Positions 22,359 to 28,152 of a DNA stretch of 28,152 bases are shown piece after piece (position 1 is the stretch's first letter; each line of letters begins with the position of its first letter). This DNA comes from Caryophanales bacterium UBA7581. GTDB taxonomy: Bacteria > Bacillota_I > Bacilli_A > RFN20 > CAG-826. The DNA is taken from NCBI GenBank assembly GCA_002477825.1, contig DLKT01000036.1, forward strand, positions 1-28,152, written 5' to 3'. The notes below the pieces were generated by a model that did no database searches, was not told the origin of the DNA, and worked only from the letters and a program-made list of their open reading frames with translations. The position numbers and the translations under genes were made by a program.

Positions 22359-23204
22359 TTAAAGAAGCAAATTCATTTCTCTTTGAAATTCACTCGATAA
22401 CTCTACTAATGGTAAACGAACATGCATGGATGGATATCCTTTTTGGCTTAATAAATATTTAATTGGAATTGGATTGGTTTCTAACGATAATAATTCAGCT
22501 ACGAGTTTTAAATAATCATCGAGTAATAATGCATGATAACCTTCTTTATAATCATCATAAAGTTGCCGCATTTCTTTTCCATATAGAATACTCATCACTG
22601 AGATAATTCCATCTGCACCATGCGAAATAAAAGAATAAAATTCTCGATCTGACCCGGCATAACATAAAAATTGTGGGAAGTTTTTCTTTAATAAAGATAT
22701 GAAATTCACATCACTACTCGCTTCTTTAATGCCAACGATGTTTTTCGTACTTTTTATTAATTTTCTTAGTGTTGTAAATTCAATATGGCTATTGGTTCTT
22801 GAGGGTACATTATAAATAATAATGGGTCTTTTTGTATAACTTGCTGCTTCTTTAAAGAAAAGATAAATACCGCGTTGCGGTGGCAAATTATAATAAGGCA
22901 CTACCATTAAATAACCATCGGGTTCTAAAGGATCAATTTGTTCCATTTCTTTTTTTAAATTCAATATTGAGTTTTGAGAAATAGAATAAATCACTTTTAA
23001 TTTTGTATGTGATTTTACATATTGAAAAAGCGCTAATTTCTCTTCCATGGATAAGGAATGTCCCTCTCCTGTTGAACCCGCTACTACGATAGAATCATGT
23101 TTTGTTTCTTCCATTTGCTTGATGAGTTGACTTACACAAGCATAGTCAATTTCTCCTGACTCTAAAAAGGGCGTCACCATCGCCGAAATAAGCATACCAA
23201 ACAC
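22359..23204 (-). CDS. dapA: DapA/N-acetylneuraminate lyase family aldolase, probably dihydrodipicolinate synthase
   Basis: DapA condenses pyruvate with aspartate semialdehyde, the entry step to lysine and meso-diaminopimelate for peptidoglycan. The 281-residue protein has the family landmarks: GSTGEG (43-48, where GTTGE is usual), YYNLPPQ (104-110), catalytic Tyr131 in IYNVPSRT, and Schiff-base Lys160 in GIKEAS. The Arg in PSRT supports DapA over neuraminate lyase, but does not prove it. I start at GTG 23204: GAGGGG lies eight bases upstream and the protein then begins with the usual FGMLISAMVTPF. An ATG at 23225 is in frame but lacks a ribosome site and would take in the Shine-Dalgarno itself. 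It stands alone between terminators. No other lysine genes are in the window. Confidence 0.88.
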   Translation of the reverse strand: MFGMLISAMVTPFLESGEIDYACVSQLIKQMEETKHDSIVVAGSTGEGHSLSMEEKLALFQYVKSHTKLKVIYSISQNSILNLKKEMEQIDPLEPDGYLMVVPYYNLPPQRGIYLFFKEAASYTKRPIIIYNVPSRTNSHIEFTTLRKLIKSTKNIVGIKEASSDVNFISLLKKNFPQFLCYAGSDREFYSFISHGADGIISVMSILYGKEMRQLYDDYKEGYHALLLDDYLKLVAELLSLETNPIPIKYLLSQKGYPSMHVRLPLVELSSEFQREMNLLL

Positions 23205-23218
23205 GTTCAAATCCCCTC

Positions 23219-23504
23219 GCTTCATTATTAAGGTATGATAAACGCCTATAAGTCGTGCTATGTTTTTCTTTTTATTTTTTTAGAATATAAAACTATAATT
23301 CTACTAAAAACCAAATATTTTCTAATTATTTACTAATAAAAGTCTAGATAAGCACTTCGGTTTTTTTAATAAGAATTATGAAGGCTTATTTTCTTAGGAT
23401 ACATTAATTTTAAACATACAAGAATTTATTCTTTTATTCGATTCATTTTCCATTTACCAAAATTAACATTTTTTCAAAAATGGTAAATAGAAATGACTGT
23501 GTCC
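23219..23504. other. Intergenic region between dapA and the DUF4143 ATPase
   Basis: This 5' region of dapA is strongly AT-rich. It holds a perfect 14-base inverted repeat (AAGAAT-TT-ATTCTT, 23420-23433) and an 8-bp inverted repeat (ATTTACCA at 23452-23459 with TGGTAAAT at 23481-23488). No promoter with good spacing, no riboswitch I recognise and no open frame with a ribosome site is visible. Confidence 0.4.
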
Positions 23505-23547
23505 ATAAAAAAAGAACATTCAATTTTTTCCTATTTTGAATATTCTT
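23505..23547 (-). terminator. Terminator of the DUF4143 ATPase gene
   Basis: On the minus strand a 12-bp stem (23536-23547 with 23512-23523, one G-U pair) is followed by T7. It lies about a dozen bases after the stop codon. Confidence 0.88.
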
Positions 23548-23558
23548 CTTTTATTTTT

Positions 23559-24824
23559 TTAATCTTTCAATAAATTAATTGGTACAACATAGATACCATC
23601 TTCTCTACGATACGCTCTTCCGGTAGCGACTAAAATCATTTTAAATGAAGGCTTTTTTACTTTTTCATCTAAAGAATTTTCTAATTCATTCAAGTGTTTA
23701 ATGCCTTCTAAAATTCCTTTTTCACTGCCTAATTTAATTTCAATAGCTGCCCATCTACCATCATCTAAATGAATCACCGCATCACATTCTAGCCCTCGAC
23801 TATCGCGGTAATGACGAACAACACCATTTAATGCTTCCGCGTATATACGTAAGTCACGGACAGCTAAATCTTCAAAAAATAAGCCAAAAGTATGAGGATC
23901 ATTCATTAAATCATTTGGTGAAATATTTAAAGCCATACAAGCAATAGAAGGATCAACAAAGTGACGTGTTGGGGTTGTTCTAATCGCAGCTTTACTTCTT
24001 AAATTAGGCGTCCAAGCTTCCATATCTTCAATAATGAATAGTTCTTCTAAGATATCAATATATGAATCAAATGTTTTGGTATCCATACTTCTTTTATTTG
24101 CATCCATTACATCTTTTAAAATAGTTTGATAGGGTGCTTCAGTTGATATATTGCGAGCATAACTTTTTAAAACCATTTTTAAAATAATGGGCTTTTTATT
24201 TCGATATTTTTTATTTTCACTATTTTTAAAATTAAATAATCCATCAAAATAGTTTTTGGTAACATCTAAAGATATACTTTCCTCTAGTCCTATCGAACGA
24301 GGCCAACCTCCACGACAAATATAAAAAGCTGTTTTTGATAAAGAATAGTCATCATTTGTATCAAAAATAGGAGCGTTTTCTTGATCAAAAAGATTTTTCA
24401 AAGATACGACACCCTTTGAATCTTTGGATTCAAATAAAGACATCGGACGCATCACAATCGTTGTAATTCTTCCGGATCCAGAGTGGTGGATTTTCTTTTC
24501 ATCAGGCGTAGTTGTACTACCGGTTAAAATGAATTCTCCAAATTCACCATCATCATCTATTTTTTTTCGGATATAATTCCATAATTCCGGTACATTTTGC
24601 CATTCATCAATTAATCGAGGATATTCTCCAATTAATGCATTTCTAGGATCAATAGAAACAATTTCAATCATGTCATTATCAATTAATTGAATCATGCTCT
24701 TTTGAAATAATTTACATGTTGTTGTTTTTCCACAAAATTTAGGTCCCGTCACCAAAATAGCGCCAGAAGATTGTAATTTTCTAGCTATTTTACTTTCAAT
24801 TAAACGAGGAAAATAAGTTTTCAT
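23559..24824 (-). CDS. AAA_14/DUF4143 family ATP-binding protein
   Basis: The 421-residue protein belongs to the widespread accessory ATPase family with an AAA_14 P-loop domain and a C-terminal DUF4143 domain. Walker A is GPKFCGKT at 27-34, Walker B is LIDEWQ with Asp73 and Glu74, and GSGR at 116-119 fits a sensor/arginine position. The C-terminal part has a PD-(D/E)xK-like pattern (FFEDLAVRD, then ECDAVI and AIEIKLG), so it may be a nuclease or an inactive remnant. The true role of the family is not settled. I start at ATG 24824, nine bases after GGAG. GTG 24839 and ATG 24833 are in frame but would include the ribosome site. It stands alone behind an unusual repeat array, which suggests tight control. 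Confidence 0.9.
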   Translation of the reverse strand: MKTYFPRLIESKIARKLQSSGAILVTGPKFCGKTTTCKLFQKSMIQLIDNDMIEIVSIDPRNALIGEYPRLIDEWQNVPELWNYIRKKIDDDGEFGEFILTGSTTTPDEKKIHHSGSGRITTIVMRPMSLFESKDSKGVVSLKNLFDQENAPIFDTNDDYSLSKTAFYICRGGWPRSIGLEESISLDVTKNYFDGLFNFKNSENKKYRNKKPIILKMVLKSYARNISTEAPYQTILKDVMDANKRSMDTKTFDSYIDILEELFIIEDMEAWTPNLRSKAAIRTTPTRHFVDPSIACMALNISPNDLMNDPHTFGLFFEDLAVRDLRIYAEALNGVVRHYRDSRGLECDAVIHLDDGRWAAIEIKLGSEKGILEGIKHLNELENSLDEKVKKPSFKMILVATGRAYRREDGIYVVPINLLKD

Positions 24825-24842
24825 CTTGATCATCTCCACGTA

Positions 24843-24854
24843 TATGGTACCATA
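24843..24854. promoter_or_regulatory. Perfect 12-bp palindrome over the -10 (possible operator)
   Basis: TATGGTACCATA is its own reverse complement and covers the predicted -10 and the start of transcription of the ATPase gene. A dimeric repressor bound here would block transcription. No regulator is identified. Confidence 0.45.
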
Positions 24855-24876
24855 ACTTTTTAGTTTTAATCAACAA
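24849..24876 (-). promoter_or_regulatory. Candidate promoter of the DUF4143 ATPase gene
   Basis: On the minus strand, TTGTTG (24871-24876) and TATGGT (24849-24854) are 16 bases apart. The predicted start near 24842 leaves a short leader that carries the GGAG site at 24834-24837. The elements are moderate matches. Confidence 0.5.
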
Positions 24877-24878
24877 AA

Positions 24879-24964
24879 TTCCCAAGATTGTTGAAATATT
24901 TTTCCTAAGATTGTTGAAAATAAATTCCTAAGATTATTAAGTTTAAATTCCTAAGATTGTGAAA
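24879..24964. repeat. Four direct repeats with an exact 23-bp period (iteron-like)
   Basis: The core TTCC(C/T)AAGATT begins at 24879, 24902, 24925 and 24948, each exactly 23 bases from the last. Copies 1 and 2 continue as GTTGAAA. Copies 3 and 4 drift (ATTAAG and GTGAAA). Inverted CAACAA elements flank the array at 24871-24876 and inside TTCAACAA at 24975-24982. The array sits immediately upstream of the predicted -35 of the ATPase gene. A 23-bp spacing is about two helical turns, which suits cooperative binding of a protein on one face. Confidence 0.85.
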
Positions 24965-24983
24965 TTTAAAAAGTTTCAACAAC

Positions 24984-25014
24984 TAAAAAAGTGATGAAAT
25001 TACTCACCACTTTT
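24984..25014 (-). terminator. Second terminator-like hairpin after pnp
   Basis: On the minus strand an 11-bp stem (25004-25014 with 24987-24997, one G-U pair) with a 6-base loop leads into a short T tract. It backs up the stronger terminator 50 bases earlier and isolates the repeat array from pnp transcription. Confidence 0.6.
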
Positions 25015-25065
25015 ACACTATTCATTGAGTATGAAAGTAAAATTATATATATTTTAAAATTTGCG

Positions 25066-25104
25066 TAAAAAAAAGAACGACTAGATTTTGTTCTAATCGC
25101 TCTT
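25066..25104 (-). terminator. Terminator of pnp
   Basis: On the minus strand a 13-bp stem with two G-U pairs (25092-25104 with 25073-25085) is followed by T8. It begins seven bases after the pnp stop codon. Confidence 0.9.
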
Positions 25105-25111
25105 AGTTTTA

Positions 25112-27292
25112 CTATTTATCTTCTTTAGCAGGCTCTTCTTTTTTGCCTTCGGTTTCGTCTTTCTTTTTCATTTCTGGACGGGGTTCAAATTCTTTATGAG
25201 ATAAGTTAATTCTACCCTTTTCATCGATTTCGGTAACGATGACTTTTAATTTTTGTCCTAATTTCACGAAATCTTTTGGATGTTCAACTCTCTTCCAAGA
25301 AAGTTTAGAGACGTGTACCATGCCATCAACATTACCAAATAAGTTAACGAAGCAACCGAATGGTTCAATACGGACAACCGTACCTTCATAAACTTCACCA
25401 ACTTTGGCTTCTCTTACGATATCTTCAATCATTTGAACGGCTTTATTAATTGCGGCACGGTCCATATGATAAATGATAACACGGCCATCTTGTTCGATAT
25501 CAATCTTCACGTTATCACATTGTGCGATAATTTCGTTAATGACTTTACCGCCAGTACCGATAACATCACGAATCTTATCGACATCAATACGCATTTGATG
25601 GAGTTTTGGTGCATATTTACCAACATCTTCTCTTGGTGCTGGAATAGCTTTTAACATAACGGATAAGATTTGTTGACGAGCACCATGTGCTTGCGCTAAA
25701 GCTTCACGTAAGACTTCTTTGGTAACACCTTTAATCTTAATATCCATTTGTAATGCGGTAATACCTTCAGTAGTACCAGCAACTTTAAAGTCCATATCAC
25801 CATAGTGATCTTCCATACCTTGGATATCAGTTAAAATGGTATATGGATGATTTCCGTCTAATGGTCCACTGCTAATTAAGCCCATAGCAATACCCGCAAC
25901 TGGCGCTTTAATTGGGACACCAGCGGCCATTAAGGCCATACAGGAAGCACAGATGGAGGCTTGAGAAGAAGAACCATTGGATTCTACAACTTCTGCCACA
26001 CAACGAATGGTATATGGGAATTCTTCTTCAGATGGAATGACATAGGATAATGCTCTTTCACCTAAAGCACCGTGACCGATTTCACGACGACCTGGAGAAC
26101 CCATTTTACCTACTTCACCAACGGAGAATGGTGGGAAGTTATAATGGTGCATCCAACGTTTAGAATCTTCATCGGTTAAGTTATCAATAATTTGTTCATC
26201 GGTGGTTGGACCTAAAGTACAAATAGAAATAACTTGGGTTTGTCCACGGGTGAACATAGCGGAGCCATGAACACGTGGTAATAAATCGACTTGGGCATCA
26301 AGAGGACGAATTTCATCGACTTTACGGCCATCTGGACGGACTTTATCTTCGGTGATTAAACGACGCACTTCTTCCGCTACGATGGTTTCAAGTACATCAT
26401 GGACTTGCATCATGGTTTTGGCGCGTTCTTTATCATCTTTGTATGTTGCGTTTTCATATTTTTCACATACTTCTAAGTCGATTGCGTCAATGGCGGCATA
26501 TCTTTCTAATTTATCAACGATAGAAACGGCTTTGATTAAACGATCTTGAGCTTGATCGCGGATGGCTTTTTCTAAGTCAGCATCGACGCTATAAAGATCG
26601 ACAGAGCGTTTTTCTTTACCGATTTCTTTAATGATTTCTTCTTGGAAAGCACAGAGTTTCTTAATGGCTTCATGACCAAACATGATAGCATCAAGCATAT
26701 CTTCTTCTTTCACTTCTGCGGCACCTGCTTCAACCATGTTAATGGCGTCTTTGGTACCAGCAACTGCTAAGTTAATATCGCTCTTTTCTTTTTCTTCTAC
26801 GGTTGGGTTAATGATAAATTTACCATCAACACGACCGACATAAACACCAGCGATAGGACCATCAAATGGAATATCACTAATGCCAAGAGCTAAAGAGCTA
26901 CCAAACATAGCGGTCATTTCTGGAGTACTATCTAAATCGACAGACATCACTGTATTGACGATTTGTACTTCATTTCTAAATCCTTCCGAGAACATCGGAC
27001 GAATAGGACGATCGATTAAACGAGCGGTGAGGGTTGCATGTTCACCAGGGCGTCCTTCCCTTCTTAAAAAACTACCCGGAATTTTTCCCACAGCATATTG
27101 CTTTTCGTTATATAAAACGGTGAGGGGGAAGAAGTCCGCGTCTTTGGCCTGATCAGATGCACAGGCCGTGGATAAAACTACGGTATCATTCAAGCGAACG
27201 AGCACAGCGCCATCGGCTTGCTTAGCAATTTCGCCTGATTCAACGATCAGTTTTTTCCCTTCGAAGTCTAGTTCAAAAACTTTTTTAGACAT
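25112..27292 (-). CDS. pnp: Polynucleotide phosphorylase
   Basis: PNPase is a trimeric 3'-to-5' exoribonuclease that uses phosphate and releases nucleoside diphosphates. In Bacillota it is a main mRNA-decay enzyme. The 726-residue protein has the standard order: first RNase PH domain, helical linker, second RNase PH domain (GSPGRREIGHGALGERAL and EVVESNGSSSQASIC), a KH domain at about 555-625 (VIGTGGK in place of the common IGPGGK) and an S1 domain at about 631-701. A charged Lys/Glu tail ends it. I start at ATG 27292, seven bases after AAAGGA. The frame is open to 27349, but that would add a non-homologous basic leader that overlaps the promoter. rpsO, its usual neighbour, is not adjacent. 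Confidence 0.97.
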   Translation of the reverse strand: MSKKVFELDFEGKKLIVESGEIAKQADGAVLVRLNDTVVLSTACASDQAKDADFFPLTVLYNEKQYAVGKIPGSFLRREGRPGEHATLTARLIDRPIRPMFSEGFRNEVQIVNTVMSVDLDSTPEMTAMFGSSLALGISDIPFDGPIAGVYVGRVDGKFIINPTVEEKEKSDINLAVAGTKDAINMVEAGAAEVKEEDMLDAIMFGHEAIKKLCAFQEEIIKEIGKEKRSVDLYSVDADLEKAIRDQAQDRLIKAVSIVDKLERYAAIDAIDLEVCEKYENATYKDDKERAKTMMQVHDVLETIVAEEVRRLITEDKVRPDGRKVDEIRPLDAQVDLLPRVHGSAMFTRGQTQVISICTLGPTTDEQIIDNLTDEDSKRWMHHYNFPPFSVGEVGKMGSPGRREIGHGALGERALSYVIPSEEEFPYTIRCVAEVVESNGSSSQASICASCMALMAAGVPIKAPVAGIAMGLISSGPLDGNHPYTILTDIQGMEDHYGDMDFKVAGTTEGITALQMDIKIKGVTKEVLREALAQAHGARQQILSVMLKAIPAPREDVGKYAPKLHQMRIDVDKIRDVIGTGGKVINEIIAQCDNVKIDIEQDGRVIIYHMDRAAINKAVQMIEDIVREAKVGEVYEGTVVRIEPFGCFVNLFGNVDGMVHVSKLSWKRVEHPKDFVKLGQKLKVIVTEIDEKGRINLSHKEFEPRPEMKKKDETEGKKEEPAKEDK

Positions 27293-27322
27293 ATTCTTTT
27301 CCTTTCTTTTATTAACTCCGTT

Positions 27323-27331
27323 ATTATAACA
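27323..27331 (-). promoter_or_regulatory. Extended -10 promoter of pnp
   Basis: The minus strand reads TGTTATAAT, a perfect TATAAT with the TGn extension, about 30 bases before the start codon. No clear -35 is present. Confidence 0.6.
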
Positions 27332-27354
27332 CACTTTTTTCTTTCTCATATACT
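27326..27354 (+). promoter_or_regulatory. Weak candidate promoter of the ZIP transporter
   Basis: TATACT at 27349-27354 has a poor -35 (ATAACA, 27326-27331) at 17-base spacing. The -35 overlaps the -10 of divergent pnp, so the two promoters would compete if both are real. Confidence 0.3.
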
Positions 27355-27380
27355 ATTTTAGAAACTTTATGGAGGTAATT

Positions 27381-28151
27381 ATGGGAAAAACAATTTTGTA
27401 TGCCTTCTTAGGCACCTTATTCTGCTTTATTATGACTACTTTAGGAAGTGCAGTTGTCTTTTTAAGCAAAGAAAAGAAGAAAGAAAAAATGCAATCTTTA
27501 ATGATTGGTTTATCTTCTGGTGTCATGTTAGCGGCTTCTATTTGGTCTTTATTACTGCCTTCTTTAGACTATATTTATTTACATAAAAACCTTCGTTTTA
27601 TTTATACCATTGTGGGTCTTATTCTGGGTTATCTTCTTCTTGCAGTCATCGATTATTTTGCCCCAGAATGTGTAGAGGAAGAAAACTGTAAAAAAAAGAA
27701 CCGATTACTTTTTTTATCGATTACCATTCATAATATTCCTGAAGGGATGGCCGTAGGTTTATCCATTGCACTATCCTTATTAAGTGATAATGTGATTACT
27801 TTTGTTGGCGCTATGATGTTAGCGGTTGGTGTCGGCATACAAAACTTCCCTGAAGGCTCTAGTGTATCTTTACCTTACTATCATCAAGGGTATTCAAAAA
27901 AGAAAGCTTTTCTCTATGGTATGTTTTCAGGTATTGTTGAACCAATCTTTGGTGTTTTAGTGGTCTTTATTGTTCAACCGATGACACAAATTATGCCACT
28001 TCTTCTTTCTTTTGCTGCGGGAACAATGATTTATGTTGTAGTAAATGAATTAATTCCTGAAGCATATAAAGAAGGAAAGTTTTCTTTAAGTACATTAGGA
28101 TTTATGTTAGGGTTTCTTATTATGATGAGTTTAGATGTGTTATTAGGATAA
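27381..28151 (+). CDS. ZIP family divalent metal transporter (ZupT/GufA-like)
   Basis: ZIP proteins import zinc and sometimes iron or manganese across the membrane. The 256-residue protein has about eight membrane segments and the two metal-site helices of the family: HNIPEG at 117-122 (His117, Asn118, Glu121) and QNFPEGS at 154-160 (Asn155, Glu158). Between segments 3 and 4 is a short cytoplasmic loop with CVEEENCKKK, where many members have a His-rich loop. I start at ATG 27381, five bases after GGAGG (27371-27375). ATG 27369 overlaps that site. The gene ends one base before the window does, so no terminator can be seen. It is divergent from pnp. No metal-responsive operator is recognised. 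Confidence 0.93.
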   Translation: MGKTILYAFLGTLFCFIMTTLGSAVVFLSKEKKKEKMQSLMIGLSSGVMLAASIWSLLLPSLDYIYLHKNLRFIYTIVGLILGYLLLAVIDYFAPECVEEENCKKKNRLLFLSITIHNIPEGMAVGLSIALSLLSDNVITFVGAMMLAVGVGIQNFPEGSSVSLPYYHQGYSKKKAFLYGMFSGIVEPIFGVLVVFIVQPMTQIMPLLLSFAAGTMIYVVVNELIPEAYKEGKFSLSTLGFMLGFLIMMSLDVLLG

Positions 28152-28152
28152 A

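Noticed and set aside
23219..23345. Lysine riboswitch or T-box in the dapA leader
   Set aside because: I see no conserved lysine-riboswitch core and no T-box sequence. The leader is short-motif AT-rich DNA only.
24879..24964. CRISPR array or plasmid-type replication origin
   Set aside because: The repeats are 23 bp start to start with no unique spacers of 30 bp or so, and there are no cas genes. No rep gene, DnaA boxes or plasmid genes are near, so an operator-like array is the safer reading.

Overview
The window looks like chromosome from a low-GC Gram-positive bacterium (Bacillota, class Bacilli in the broad sense). An uncultured gut lineage near the Erysipelotrichales or RF39-type Bacilli is my guess, from the AT-rich DNA, the Firmicutes-type S4 leader, the YmfF/YmfH peptidase pair, an RNase J family protein and purine-rich Shine-Dalgarno sites. 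Several genes stop at TGA (for example acpS), so the genetic code is the standard bacterial one, not the Mycoplasma one. There are no tRNA or rRNA genes, no CRISPR array and no transposase. Most of the window is core genome with a few accessory genes between.

Layout. The left end (1-2,250, plus strand) has the tail of an unknown gene, then rpsD behind a strong promoter and a structured leader, then two small membrane proteins of unknown function. A Fic AMP-transferase (2342-3388, minus) follows, with a perfect-consensus promoter embedded in repeated operator-like boxes. From 16,679 down to 3,741 a long minus-strand run reads FtsK/SpoIIIE translocase, inactive M16 peptidase (YmfF), active M16 peptidase (YmfH), AcpS, type I pullulanase, PlsC-like acyltransferase, a RhuM-Fic/Doc homologue with a destroyed active site, and a 1,071-residue lipoprotein. 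The first seven are tightly spaced or overlapping and probably form one operon concerned with envelope, lipid and chromosome segregation. The lipoprotein has a 113-bp gap and its own candidate promoter.

The middle has a small P-loop polynucleotide-kinase-like gene (plus) that converges through a shared terminator on an RNase J paralogue with several metal ligands replaced. Next come a three-gene oxidoreductase cluster (DUF1667 protein, NAD/FAD oxidoreductase, GlpA-like FAD enzyme with a BFD iron-sulfur domain) and a DapA-type aldolase. The right end has an AAA/DUF4143 ATPase preceded by four 23-bp-spaced repeats and a perfect palindrome over its predicted -10, then pnp (polynucleotide phosphorylase), divergent from a ZIP-family metal transporter.

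No complete, clearly new multi-gene system is visible. The best leads are the catalytically dead Fic/Doc protein fixed in an envelope operon next to a giant lipoprotein, the two repeat-operated accessory promoters (fic and DUF4143 ATPase), and the degenerate RNase J. Start codons were chosen from Shine-Dalgarno position and family N-termini, so several genes start later than the longest open frame.
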